Source of the DNA: Rhopalosiphum padi
Lineage: Eukaryota; Arthropoda; Insecta; Hemiptera; Aphididae
Direction of reading: 5' to 3'
NCBI RefSeq assembly: GCF_020882245.1
Contig: NC_083598.1
Span: 51,311,858-51,375,857, forward strand
Length of the DNA: 64,000 nucleotides
Of the stretch, positions 13,959 through 23,934 are shown one piece after another. How positions within the stretch are numbered: the stretch's first letter is position 1; every line of letters starts with the position of its first letter. The position numbers and the translations under genes were made by a program. The notes below the pieces were generated by a model. It did not search any database. It worked only from the letters and a program-made list of their open reading frames with translations, and was not told the DNA's origin.

Positions 13959-16900
13959 GGTATGTGTCACACTGTCACACACATTATATTTATGCAGTGT
14001 ATACGCGCGGAGGAGAGCTCGCAATCGTTTTTCACAATCGACGAGTGACGACGACACCGACGTTAACGCCCAACGGGTAAAACAGAATACGCGCGTACAA
14101 CAATATTATAATAATAATGTCGGCATAATAATAATGCAAGGAAAACGCGTACCTACTCGGCCCACGTCGTTATATATTATGCGCAACGAACTTGGCGGCA
14201 GATACGACGCGCGTCGACAGGTGGTGGTGACGTTGACGAGAAGATATAAAGGTCGTCTCCGCTCAAAGGACGGCCGCGGCGGCACGGGCCAAAACAATGG
14301 GTGAAAGCACGACTCCTAAATCGGAATGTCCTGTATACCACGCACGCGTGTGGCCTGAGGATATCAATATAACGACGGTGACGGTGACGAGGGTCGCATG
14401 CTATGAGAGACCTGTGAAGATAGTAACTCAAAGGTCGCACGTGTTATGTGACAACAATTCTGGAAATTTTTTTTTATTCGGAAAGGACGATTTTTTTTTC
14501 AGAAAAATAAACCACAAAGGATCTACTTAGCAAGCAATAGACTGGCACTTGACAGCAGAGAAAGAGAGAGATCCGGGAGCCAACATTTTTCGAAAAAAGA
14601 TGGCATACACTTTAGGACCTGTCACAAATAACAATAATAAATTATTGGCACTACGAAAGATACCAACTGTCGTGCACTTCCGCGCGTGTCTCGGTATTGG
14701 AAAAGTTGCCGATACGAAATCCCCGACGGGCAACGATCGATAGAATATTAATATCGCGTATAATATACGAAGTGGCGTTCTAAGAAAACGCGAAACGTCC
14801 GAGAACATGCGAATTTTATTTCTCTTAGTCGGTGTGAAACTACAGCTCTACACATACACACGGAACCCTTGTCGACCGTAATACATATGTAGGTGAAAAA
14901 AATTGTCGTCGACGCGCGTGATGATAATATATCGCGGTGGCGGCGCTATCTCGGCTGTAACCATACTTTTATTACGTGCCGAGTATTATATTATTATTGT
15001 CGTGTAGACTCGCACATAATATAATATGTATAGGTAGGTGCGTGCGTGCGTGTCCTGTACGAAGCGCATTTCTACGATATACGATCTCACATACACACAC
15101 ACGCCACAATAATATGGGGCCGGTTGGAAAACGCGACGACGGCAGTAGTAGGTACGCATTTTTCTGGTTTTGATTGTTTTATATTATATAGAGAGGTGTG
15201 TGTGCAAATGACGACGCGTAATCGTAATTTATTGGGCATAATATCGTATGTTTTATTATTGCCATATTATATTATTATTATTATTACTATTATGTTAGAC
15301 CAGAAAACCAGAAATTCCCGTGCAGATCGTGGCGCTGGGCGGCGGTATATACCAACCACGGTATAGGTACACCATTAAATGGGATCGGGTAATTAACCGC
15401 ATAACAAATCGTACACGTTTTACGACATTGTATTATACGTATACCGTTATAAAGAAAATGTATTCGTCGATTTTATTTCATTTTTTCTGATGTATTTTAT
15501 TAATTCATTAATGGATCTAAAGCGCGAAACTAATATCATCGTGTAGGATATTACTAAACGCCGCGGCGGCTCGATTGAATCGTTAATAATTATCATAAAA
15601 AACCGATCGATTGTCAGACGTCGCGCGCAAGGTAAATTACACCTATATAATAATATAAAAGTATACAACGATCGTTGTTATTATTTTACATCACAATTTT
15701 CTATGAGGTATACGAATGGCCTACATAACACACCGCGGCCACAGTACGATATTATTACTTATAATATTATATATTATATTGTCGCTATACTACAGCCACA
15801 GTTGTTTTTTGACATCATCGTTATTTATTTAATTTCCGACAAAGTTCGTCGCGCCCCCGATGTGTTTTATTTCATTTTTGTCCGTACCTATATAATATTA
15901 TTATAATCGTCGCCGTTCTCTAAATTCTGTATGATGACACGCGTCTTATTCAGCCGACAACATCATGACATAGGTTAAAGACGCGCGAGTGTGTTACTGC
16001 ATTTTATAAAAGTCATTCATTCCAAACAAAAAAAAAAACAATAATAACCAATGACTCGACACGTTTAAAGTTTCTTTTTATTTATTTATTTTTTTTCTAA
16101 TAAAGTTAGGTAATGCGCTCATTGTTAGAGCCACTCATGTTTGTAAATATACCGAAATACGGTTTTTTTTATTCCATACACACAACACCGCCGTCCTTTC
16201 GATTCGCGTTTTGCAACAACCGCGCGGCAGGGCCAGCAACACAACGAGAGTACGATCTAGACATCATGGTAGCATGCCGACTACGACTAAACATTATCAT
16301 TTAACGATGATGATTATATTATTATTCCGTCTCCCCCACATTCCGATCCTCGGTTTTCCCAGACACCATTCATAAAGAAATCGGAGACGCGGTACATCAC
16401 CCCGATTATAAGCAAATATAACTCAATATAAGAGCTTACACTTAACATACAAAACAGACACCGTTTGCGTGCCCGAAGCACAGATTTATATAATATACTA
16501 TATTAGATTAGCAACTAAGAATAAAACGAATACAAAGTAATAATAATTGTTGAAGTTCGCCCGCCATGTTTTAGATTGGAACATATTTTACTATCGATAT
16601 AAAAATGATGAAGATGATCATACTGAAATACCCCAAAGATGTACATATTATTATTATTTACATTATATACCCATCTCAATTTTCCAGCTGAGATACGAGT
16701 TGCTTATCTAGAGTTGTACAGAAGTCTGCGGTTCAAAGAGAACGTTATATGATACCACTGTGATTAGTGTGATTAGGTATTACCTTATTAGCAATGAAAA
16801 TTTCTAGTGATAAAATAAATAATATTTTTTGGTTTATAATCATATTTCAATAACACTTTATAGCTTGTAGCTCTCACTTCGGACACACTTCATTATCGAT

Positions 16901-18452
16901 GGGTAAGGCCCATCCATTTCTTCATTATCTGTGCACACCACGCGAAGTGAACATTATCTGCGACGGTTATGCTGATAAGTCCGAACGCAATACAAAACCA
17001 ATAAGTATTAAGCTGACGTCCAAGCGATGGTCACGACCACGTTACATCACAAATGACCGTTCAACGGTACGATGTCGTGGGGGGAGGGCGAAAAATCTAA
17101 TCAGTGGGCAGGTAATCTCGTCTCTCTTCACCCTCAAACCATACAACGATAACGACGGTTCCGAGAAAAGACAGAATTACTTATGTCGAGTACTCATAAT
17201 AATAATATCCGACGACGACGTCGTTATCACGAGCCAAACAATAATATAATGATATTATTAATAATTAATAACTATTATATTATTATTATTAAAATTAAAC
17301 AGAAAATAAAAACGTATTCCAACTGCAGTCTGCGGCTGGCCGGTCGGCCACCATGGATAGAATCTTGAACTCAATAATATTATAATGGACCGCCGCGCCG
17401 ACGACGACGGACTTTATGGGGTTATATTATTATTATTATTATTATAAACACTCATAGCGCGTAAAATCATTGAAAAAGCGATAATTATAAAAAAAATAAA
17501 AAATATCATAATATTATATATATATACACTAACACTACTCGTATACACGCGTATCACTTCGGTTATGACGATAGTAATATGTGTATATATGTGGACGGGG
17601 AGAGATATAAATAAAACGGAACGACGAGGCGACGATGAGGTGGAGAGTAAGTACGCGGAGCGCGTGGGGAACGCGAGACCGTATATATGTCAGCGGACCG
17701 TATTATTATTAAAAACCGGGTTATGGGCATCTTTGTTTTAATTATATTTTATACGGATCGTTGTCGGGTTGACGTTGAACAGGAGGATTTTAACGAGAAC
17801 GATCGTCCGCGGCTAGACGAGACGAAAGGAATTCGTAAGTATTGTACTTGATAGTTGATAATAATAATAATAATAATATAGTATTAATTGTTAATTGTTG
17901 TTGTGACGACGATGTGTTTGGGAGTTTGGGACGGCGGGTGTGCGTTACGATATAATATCATTATCATCGGGACAACGTCGCGTGTTTATCGTGCCGTGAT
18001 GGACGATGGTCGGTTCCCCGTGGTCGGAGCGAGTTTTTGGCATACCTACCCATATCGCCGCACAATACCGCGACTGAGGTTGACGGCGAATCCGCGCGGT
18101 ACACGGGTTGAGGAGAAATAATAGTTATGACAACCACGGCCGACGTGATTTCGTGTCCGATTTATTTTCGTCACTCGACGGACAACGACGTTATTATGAT
18201 AATAACTCTTATGTGGGTGGAGGAGGGGGCACGACCCTCGTCGACAAAGACGGCGACAACAACAATCTTTCGGTGTGGTCCCCGTGGGAATATAATAATA
18301 ATAACGAAGAAGGCAAAAAAAAAATGTGCACAATAAGACGGTTTGCAATATTATATAATAATAATAATAATATGTATGATTTTTCTACTCACGTTTGTAA
18401 CGACGAATGTGATGATGCATACGATGCAATACAGACACCACCGGTACCGCAT
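544..18452 (-). CDS. Dl: Delta, DSL-family transmembrane Notch ligand (complete, 8 exons)
   Basis: The coding sequence joins 18452-18393, 13791-13525, 10651-10594, 7917-7642, 4572-4512, 3969-3645, 3298-2052 and 667-544; it sums to 2418 bases, 805 residues plus TAG. Seen in the sequence: signal peptide (about 1-20), MNNL region (about 21-129), DSL domain with spacing C-x8-C-x3-C-x11-C-x7-C-x8-C (Cys176 to Cys218), nine EGF repeats (223-583), transmembrane helix (about 614-639) followed by a KNRRRR stop-transfer, and a tail ending ATQV. Established for the family: Delta sits in the plasma membrane, binds Notch on the adjacent cell through MNNL/DSL/first EGF repeats, and needs ubiquitin-dependent endocytosis for signalling. 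Nine EGF repeats and a length near 800 residues match insect Delta rather than Serrate/Jagged, which has more repeats and a C-rich domain. The tail has NEQN (658-661), which fits the NxxN pattern described for Neuralized binding. All seven introns are GT-AG with consistent phase. Identity is near certain; exon 1 and exon 8 rest on splice signals and protein logic. Confidence 0.96.
668..2051 (-). other. Delta intron 7
   Basis: 1384-bp intron between the GTAAGC donor (2051) and the CTGTTTCAG acceptor (668). Its first codon in the exon 7 frame gives AAG TAA, so a retained intron ends the protein at Lys765. It contains a GGTA tandem near 1057-1076 and AT-rich simple repeats; the open frames inside are short and unlike proteins. 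Confidence 0.88.
2052..3298 (-). CDS. Dl: Delta exon 7: EGF4 (end) to EGF9, transmembrane helix, most of the tail
   Basis: Encodes residues 350-764 and two bases of codon 765. EGF4 ends at Cys368; EGF5 is 376-425, EGF6 432-465, EGF7 471-502, EGF8 509-540 and EGF9 547-583. EGF5 is enlarged by an Asn/Gly/Thr-rich run (about 389-411). The stalk is followed by a hydrophobic helix (614-639) and a basic/acidic tail with NEQN at 658-661. The exon ends at AAT AA before GTAAGC. Reading past that donor meets TAA at once (2050-2048), so the apparent stop of this frame is intronic in the spliced form. Confidence 0.96.
3118..3180. repeat. GTT/GGTTCC microsatellite inside Delta exon 7
   Basis: On the plus strand this reads GTTGTT repeats interrupted by CTACCGGTTCCGGTTCC. 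On the coding strand it gives poly-Asn and Gly-Thr runs inserted in EGF repeat 5 between its third and fourth cysteines. It is in frame and expands the loop without removing a cysteine. Confidence 0.85.
3299..3644 (-). other. Delta intron 6
   Basis: 346-bp intron, donor GTGAGC at 3644 and acceptor TTTCCGCAG ending at 3299. It separates the two halves of EGF repeat 4. AT-rich, nothing else recognised. Confidence 0.93.
3645..3969 (-). CDS. Dl: Delta exon 6: EGF repeats 1 (end) to 4 (start)
   Basis: Encodes residues 242-349. It holds the end of EGF1 (to Cys251), EGF2 (254-282, DQCQIYPGCVNGYC start), EGF3 (289-322, with CKNGGTCFNTGQGLYTCSC) and the first half of EGF4 (from Cys336). Acceptor CTTCGCAG, donor AAG|GTGAGC. 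Phase 0 at the 3' end, which meets AAA of exon 7. Confidence 0.96.
3970..4511 (-). other. Delta intron 5
   Basis: 542-bp intron, donor GTGAGT at 4511, acceptor CTTCGCAG ending at 3970, splitting EGF repeat 1. Contains a GGC/GGT triplet-rich patch near 4066-4092. Confidence 0.93.
4512..4572 (-). CDS. Dl: Delta exon 5: first half of EGF repeat 1 (61-bp exon)
   Basis: Encodes residues 222-240, ICAPGCDEKKGTCMTPGTC, the DSL-proximal atypical EGF repeat 1. It is preceded by a T-rich tract and ACAG and followed by GTGAGTAT. Phase 1 in, phase 2 out: CA plus A of exon 6 gives Gln241, so the reading runs GTCQCHAGWTG without interruption. Confidence 0.95.
4695..4729. repeat. TA dinucleotide repeat
   Basis: Uninterrupted TA run of about 35 bases in Delta intron 4, followed by a short TATG run. 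Confidence 0.95.
5784..5804. repeat. TG dinucleotide repeat
   Basis: About ten TG units in Delta intron 4. Confidence 0.9.
6648..6736. repeat. ACT/TAC triplet repeat, interrupted
   Basis: Nearly 90 bases of ACT-type triplets with ACG, TTC and ATT interruptions in Delta intron 4. It creates artificial low-complexity open frames on both strands. Confidence 0.93.
6838..6859. repeat. CAT triplet repeat
   Basis: About seven CAT units in Delta intron 4. Confidence 0.9.
6976..7061. repeat. Two ATT triplet repeats
   Basis: ATT runs at about 6976-6995 and 7031-7061 separated by a unique GC-richer spacer, in Delta intron 4. Confidence 0.9.
7642..7917 (-). CDS. Dl: Delta exon 4: DSL domain
   Basis: Encodes residues 130-220. 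It contains the region before DSL (SALITRITDQRFLKLSDGW) and the complete DSL module: Cys176, 185, 189, 201, 209 and 218, with VRCEDNYHGDGCAKFC at its start and GWTGSYC at its end. The DSL domain is the Notch-binding signature (contacts Notch EGF11-12). Acceptor ATCGGCAG, donor AAAG|GTACGT; the last base joins CG of exon 5 to make Ala221. Confidence 0.97.
8346..8376. repeat. TG dinucleotide repeat
   Basis: About fifteen TG units in Delta intron 3; a CA run 100 bases away is its inverted partner. Confidence 0.95.
8478..8506. repeat. CA then CG dinucleotide repeat
   Basis: A CA run (to about 8494) passes directly into a CG run, an alternating purine-pyrimidine tract of the kind that can adopt Z-DNA. 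In Delta intron 3. Confidence 0.9.
10594..10651 (-). CDS. Dl: Delta exon 3: end of MNNL domain (58-bp exon)
   Basis: Encodes GTFSLIVEAWHEPSSARNS plus one base of the next codon (residues 110-129). The GTFSLIVEAWH block directly follows FTWP of exon 2, as in all Delta/Jagged ligands. The acceptor is TTTGTTTACAG and the donor is CAG|GTACAT. Start phase 0, end phase 1. Confidence 0.95.
10652..13524 (-). other. Delta intron 2
   Basis: 2873-bp intron, donor GTAAGAA at 13524, acceptor GTTTACAG ending at 10652. It has a long TTA-type repeat near 11620-11660. Two Su(H)-like TTCTCAC[A/G] sites lie at 11217-11224 and 13229-13236. No exon recognised. Confidence 0.9.
11620..11660. repeat. TTA triplet repeat
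   Basis: TTA run of about 40 bases with one early interruption, in Delta intron 2. Confidence 0.93.
13525..13791 (-). CDS. Dl: Delta exon 2: MNNL domain
   Basis: Encodes residues 21-109. The exon starts after ATATAG and reads VGCNGVFELRIKSFSNELG, continues with the Cys-rich GLCCGGVCGTPC and the conserved KHYET, CTFGDVVTPVLGENS and FNFTWP blocks of the Notch-ligand N-terminal (MNNL) domain. It ends CCG before GTAAGAA, phase 0 at both ends. The MNNL region is a C2-like module that contributes to Notch and membrane-lipid contact. N-glycosylation sequons NST, NAT and NFT are present. Confidence 0.96.
13792..18392 (-). other. Delta intron 1 (largest)
   Basis: 4601-bp intron, donor GTGAGT at 18392, acceptor TTTATATAG ending at 13792. 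It carries an AAT microsatellite (13918-13958), GC-rich patches near 14.2 kb and 17.6-18.3 kb, and a CGTGGGAA at 18283-18290 only about 100 bp from exon 1. Large first introns of developmental genes often hold enhancers; that role is inference. Confidence 0.85.
13918..13958. repeat. TAA triplet repeat
   Basis: About thirteen TAA units in Delta intron 1, some 120 bases upstream of exon 2 on the gene strand. Confidence 0.95.
18393..18452 (-). CDS. Dl: Delta exon 1: start codon and signal peptide
   Basis: Encodes residues 1-20, beginning MRYRWC and then a hydrophobic run (LYCIVCIITFVV), a typical signal peptide. The ATG at 18452-18450 is the first ATG in its open frame; upstream the frame stays open for about 190 bases without another ATG. 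The exon ends ACA AAC followed by the strong donor GTGAGT (18392-18387), phase 0, which fits the phase-0 acceptor of exon 2. This exon is invisible as a separate open frame. Another upstream leader exon or alternative first exon cannot be excluded. Confidence 0.88.
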
Positions 18453-19260
18453 GGTCGTCGTCGTCGCACAGCGCACTGATAACGGACGCGACACTTGTGT
18501 GCGCGAAAATGATATTTCGTTATATTCTCGGAACACGCGGCGAATATCCCGCCGACTTAGACGTTGTCCGGAACGCGAGTACGTGGAACGCAACGCATCG
18601 CAGAGAACAAACACTTTCGCGAAATGCAGTGATGACGGCGGCACACGATCGATTATTATTATTTTGTATTATTGATAATGATAATAACTACAACGATTGA
18701 TATTCGGGCGCGGAGTCGGCAAACACCCGTAGACGATAAAAACGCACTTTTAAACAAGTAATAATTAAATAATGTAGAATATATAGGTATAAAATTAATT
18801 AATTACACTGCACGATTAATGGACGAGGTAATAAATATGATATAATAATTCATGTGCACACAAATCGTATAAAAGAGTGAAAAATATTTTTTTCAATAAT
18901 AATAATTTACGTTACAAATGTTATTTTATTATTACAATATAATATTTATGTCGTCGGTGAAAAAACTACGATAACGCGAACCACTGAGACACGGCGCGGA
19001 GCAATAAGAGAGACGCGCGAGCGCTATCGAACGGTCGCGGATCGACGACAGTGGCGGACTGACGATGTGACGGATACGAATATTATACGATACCGGCCGC
19101 GTCGTCCGACCCGGAGGATACGTTCTTGCGGCGGCGGCGGCGGTGCCCGTGCGTGAGCGTGTTTCCAGTCTGCCGCCAGGTGTCGGCACCGTACGCCCAT
19201 CCCCCCCGGGCACCAGGTGACACACGCCGCCGATCACACGGTAGTCACCCCTCTCTCGTC
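18453..19260 (-). promoter_or_regulatory. Probable Delta 5' UTR and promoter region
   Basis: GC/CpG-rich sequence just upstream of the Delta start codon, in contrast to the AT-rich DNA beyond. Two minus-strand TCAGT words, the core of the arthropod initiator, lie at 19062-19058 and 18987-18983. I saw no convincing TATA box or downstream promoter element at the right spacing, so the start site is not fixed. Confidence 0.35.
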
Positions 19261-22200
19261 GCGGGGTGGTTGCGCTGCGTTTGGGGCTTATACGTTATTA
19301 TTATTATACCTACAATAAGTTTTTTTTACGATTATTACTATTATTATTTTCACAATCGCCCCCCCCCACAAGCATCACCGAAACGGAGACGTACCTAATG
19401 TATTTATACACTGATATCGCGATGGCCAAACGACGTATATAAATTATTATATTAATGTACGTTATCCGTGTGCATTATTCGAACAGTCCTGAATAAAAAA
19501 CAAAAATAGGTACGCTTTGACACCGAAGTTAGTAAAACAATTATATCAAAACGTTCATTGTTACTAAAATTTCATTAAATTTTTGAATTTTTTATAACAT
19601 TTAACGAGTGTCTTATGGGATATGGCCCTACTTATATACACTGACTTAATTTTCCCAATTGAGAACCACTATTTTATCCTGTTTGAGAGTAGTATTTGAG
19701 CTATTTATAACTCTGTGTCCTGACTATTGAAGGCAATAATTCATAATATGAAGATGGATTGGGAAAATAAAAATGTATGAAGGCTATTATGATAATTATA
19801 TAATAGTTATTGACATTAATCTATCAACATTTTATAATTTGTAAGAACTGTCCATGTATAATAAATTTTATATTACATATATTTTTAATTTTTAAGGGAT
19901 TAATGTGTACTTAGTATTATCCTTACATTTTAATTAATTCAGAAACAATTCTTTATAATTTCGATTTAAGTATAACAACATTAAAAAAAATCATGACGTT
20001 TATTTGCATACGGTAAAACAATTTGAAAATAGTTTATATTGTCTCATGAGTCATGACATTCCTTATAAATGGTATGAACAATTTAAAGGTTTATTCATTT
20101 GCTTAAAAATGCCAAAAATTAGAATTTGAATAAAATCATTATTAACGCAAAAAATGGGTTGAGAATGTTCGGTAAGTCATTATGTGTAATGTACAATGCA
20201 CGGATGATTGTCTTGTGTTCTATTAAATGCATCGTAAACGAATTTACTTATTAATTTTTTTTTTTTTTTTTGGTTATTACTTATTAGCTATTTTTATTTT
20301 TATAATAACTAACATATTATTTAGCTACTTGCAAATTGTCGATATTATGATTAAATTGGAAACCGAAATGTTCAATTAACCGGACCTACGAATTTATATA
20401 ATACAGGTGTATAGACTGCAGTTTTAAGTTCAAAGTTTTTATTTTATTTCACAGTGAAAGACATTTTTATAGTGTTCATGTATATGGTAGTAATATTTTT
20501 TTCTCTAGAATCAGATTCTTATTTACATATTTTATTATTATTTTTTTATATCGTACAAATGCGTTACATGAAGACATGAAGTGTATGATGGGGTATATAG
20601 TTGCGTTGTTTATTCATTACTAGTCTGCTGTGGACCTGTTGTTTCATCGGAAAAATTGAGACCACGCGGGTACGATATTTTCCATCAAACGCGCCACGAT
20701 TTGTATGTTAAATTATCACTGTGTTTGTGTGCCTACAAAAAATTCGCGTCGGAGTTTAAAAATGCAATTCCCGTATTCATTGGACACGATAATATGTCAT
20801 TTAATATTGTTTTTGTGTGCAGTGTGCTATATATTATAAATATTATAATATTATTTTACTCGCGCGTCGCGTTGTCGTTCTCCTGGAAAATTATTCCGAA
20901 ACAAAAAAGGTCGGCTTTACGCCATGGCATATTGTCGTTTTCATTACGCGAAGACTTATTATAGATGATGGATCTGTGTATTTCATTATTTTAAATATCA
21001 AAATTTTTACGACTTTTTTAAGTCGTAATAATATCTAATTAAAAAAATTGTTTTTGTAGTGCAGTATTTCTGATTGGTGACATAACCATTACAGATAATT
21101 ATAATTTTTGTTCTTCCATATAAAAAATTTAGTGAGAGAATAATATGAATGGATAAAGTAATATTCTACCACAGCTGTGTAGGTTTCAGTATGTATTAGT
21201 TACTCTGTTAACTTAATAGATAAATAATAGAAATTGAATGTAAACAATAAAATTGATATAAATAATAATTTGTATTTCTGTGTTGATAACTTTAATTGAA
21301 GATTCTGCTCCATATATCCCACCAATATCATGGGGTAATTAAGTATGATCTTATAAAAATATGAAGATTACAATCTCAAAAAAAATAAGCTTTTTACATC
21401 TTTACTATACCTATCTATATTTTATATTATTTATCAGTCTTCTGCAGTATATAGTCTCCATGGTTATAACGCGTATAAGACATTTTATATTAACACGTTA
21501 TTAAATTAATAAAGACTAGAAGGTACATGTATATTTATGCAGTTTGATTTTATTAGTTATAAGTACCTAATATAATGGATATTGTATAGTCTTAATATCA
21601 AACTATGAATGACATTTTCTTTAAAAACTTAAAAAGAAGAAATAAATTTTTTATTATCATATAGTACCTATAACTATTATGATATATTAACCAATAATAA
21701 ACGGATTAAAAACATTCTCTAAACGAACTAAGTATATATTATGAAATAATAATATTTGTTTTTTTATTGTTTTAGGCGTCGAAAAATTATGAGAATTGAA
21801 CATGGTAAAATTTTGCTGAATATCATCGTGTGATTTTTTTAATTTTATCACACCACAGCACTGGAAATCAACGTCAACCCAATTTTTATAGTGCCAAATT
21901 GTATATGATCGCCGTCCTTCATCGTTTAATTTGCACTAAAAACTCATTTATTTAAATTCCAATAACTACTGAGCCATATGAAAATACTATCTATATAAAC
22001 GCGTAAAGTCACGATACATCTCGTATATATATTTAATAGATTTGGAATGTGTAAATTACCTAATATGGTCCACTCGTTGCCAAACTTATCGTAAAAATCT
22101 AAATCATTATGTAGAAAAAACTAAGGTTTTACCTTTTTTAAGGTACTATACTTCCATATTCTAACGATTTAAAATATAAATTAAACACTGCATTCGTTAC

Positions 22201-22770
22201 TGTATAAATCGTGTAATACATATTATACCTATATGACCAAAGCAGACTGTATTATATTATAATATTATACATACATAATAATATTAGAATAATTTAATGT
22301 AACTCGCAAATTCTGAGTTTTATAATTAAAATGAACTGTTGAAATAAAAGTTGAGAATAAAAAGTAGATGCCTAATGTTATATATAGGTATATTATTTAT
22401 ATATATATTAGTCTGAGACGCTCGAAATTGCATATTAATATTATAATATAGTAATAATAAAAACTGACGATGATGATATGCCCCGCAGCGTTTATATGGA
22501 CGAAAACAATGGACGCTGCAATGGACGGTCTAGCAAACAAACATAATAATAATATTACGTTATCCAACTGTATAATATACGCGTCCGTGTATGAAACTGC
22601 GCGCGAGCGGAAGAGTTTAACTTCCGGACACCATCGTCCATCAATGTACTACTGCGAGAAGCAGTATCTATATAGGTACATAAATTATAATATTATATGC
22701 ATTGCATTGCTTGCAGATTTAAACAAACGCAAAATTTTAATATACCTAATAATATATTATATATTATATA
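19261..22770. other. Upstream AT-rich intergenic DNA
   Basis: No recognised gene. The segment around 19790-19870 (TCAACATTTTATAATTTGTAA) closely matches the interior of the inverted-repeat element at 49026-49672, so it may be an old remnant of that family. A T run lies near 20257-20272. An open frame at 20624-20964 is listed separately. Confidence 0.5.
20624..20964 (+). other. Unassigned open reading frame, possible exon
   Basis: The frame is open for 127 codons (20581-20964) with no early ATG. A plausible acceptor (GTTTATTCATTACTAG) precedes 20624. The downstream translation (including LRPRGYDIFHQTRHDLYVKL and FASEFKNAIPVFIGHDN) is more complex than the surrounding low-complexity frames and locally less AT-rich. 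I do not recognise a family. It may be a chance frame, a transposon fragment or an internal or last exon of an unknown gene. Confidence 0.2.
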
Positions 22771-23500
22771 TATACAGAGTGATTCACCTAACCTCTCCAT
22801 TTACTCCCACTCTCTCTAAATGTTTTCCTTTGATAATGAATTTATTAAGATTCTGATGTTTGGAATTTTTAAGTATATTTATAATGTGGAATGGTAAACT
22901 TTTACAAATTTAGGTAATCTCCTACAAAATAATATAATATTAAAAAAATATGGCTGTTTTGTCAGGAAGCAAAGCAAATGGTTTAAGACAACGGTGGCAA
23001 TATAATGATCCTATTTTCAAGTATTTAGATTTTTCTATTCCATTCTTTAAGAAGAAGTTTCTCTTATAGATTATATAAAATATTGATTAGATAGTATATT
23101 TATTACTATAATTTTCAAATAATCATAGTAATCGTTTATCTTGCAAACCTAACCTATAATATAATATGGACGTATTATCCTTATTTCTTAGTGACCTTAA
23201 TATACAAAACTAAATATCTTAAAAATAACTTAAAAACAGATTGAACTTCGAAAAAAATTGGTACAGCACAGAATACTTTTTAAATGTTGTTTGAAGATTT
23301 GCAGAGCTTAGTGAAATATTGTGTATAGCTTACAGTCTGTCAGTCTATATACGCTACGTTAGTGTAGTATTAATTTATAGAGGAATATAAATCTGTAATA
23401 GTCTTGATTAATATTTATACGATAATATTCTTATATCTACGATTTACGTCTCCACACAAAATAATTGTACCCATAATAGGAATTTTTACTTATTTAGGAT
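22771..23500. mobile_element. TIR/MITE-like element, copy 1a (3' end missing)
   Basis: It starts TACAGAGTGATTCACCTAAC and continues with the family block AATGAATTTATTAAGATTCTG and GGAATTTTTAAGTAT. An interior block near 23115-23220 (ATATGGACGTATTATCC) is shared with copies 1b and 5. The right terminal repeat is absent where copy 1b begins. No transposase is encoded. Confidence 0.6.
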
Positions 23501-23934
23501 AAATTCATTAAGCATGCTCACCATCACCATTTTTAATTTAATATTGGATTTATTCAAATACATAATATATTTTGTATGTTGATAAACTAATATTAGTTAT
23601 TAAATTGTTCAACTCACTAAAGCCTCTACTATATCTTCTAAACTTATTATAATGGACATATTATATTATCTTTATTCCTTAGTGGCTTAGTACACAAAGG
23701 GCAAAGTAAAATACTCAAACGTTACTCATTTTAATGTTGATTTTGATTCGTTAAAATGTTTAGAACAATTATCTGCTTAGTAGAAAGAAGAGGTAGAGTT
23801 TCCATTTGAAAAATATCTGTTTGTATCTAATACACTTCTTAAGTAAAAAGAAAATTCTTAAGAATTTCAGTCTGGTTAACCCGTATTATTGAAGAAAAAA
23901 GGCAATAAACATGCTTAGTGAATCGCTCTGTATA
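23499..23934. mobile_element. TIR/MITE-like element, copy 1b
   Basis: It begins with a decayed left end, ATTCATTAAGCATGCTCACC, and ends with the family right end AACATGCTTAGTGAATCGCTCTGTATA. It shares an interior block with copies 1a and 5 (TAATGGACATATTATATTA). It is non-coding and lies directly behind copy 1a. Confidence 0.65.

Noticed and set aside
18453..18644. N-terminal extension of Delta upstream of the chosen start
   Set aside because: The frame is open but has no ATG before 18452, and an extension would bury the signal peptide.
22470..22856. 128-codon plus-strand open frame
   Set aside because: Its end runs into the left tip of element copy 1a and the rest is AT-rich low complexity; chance frame.
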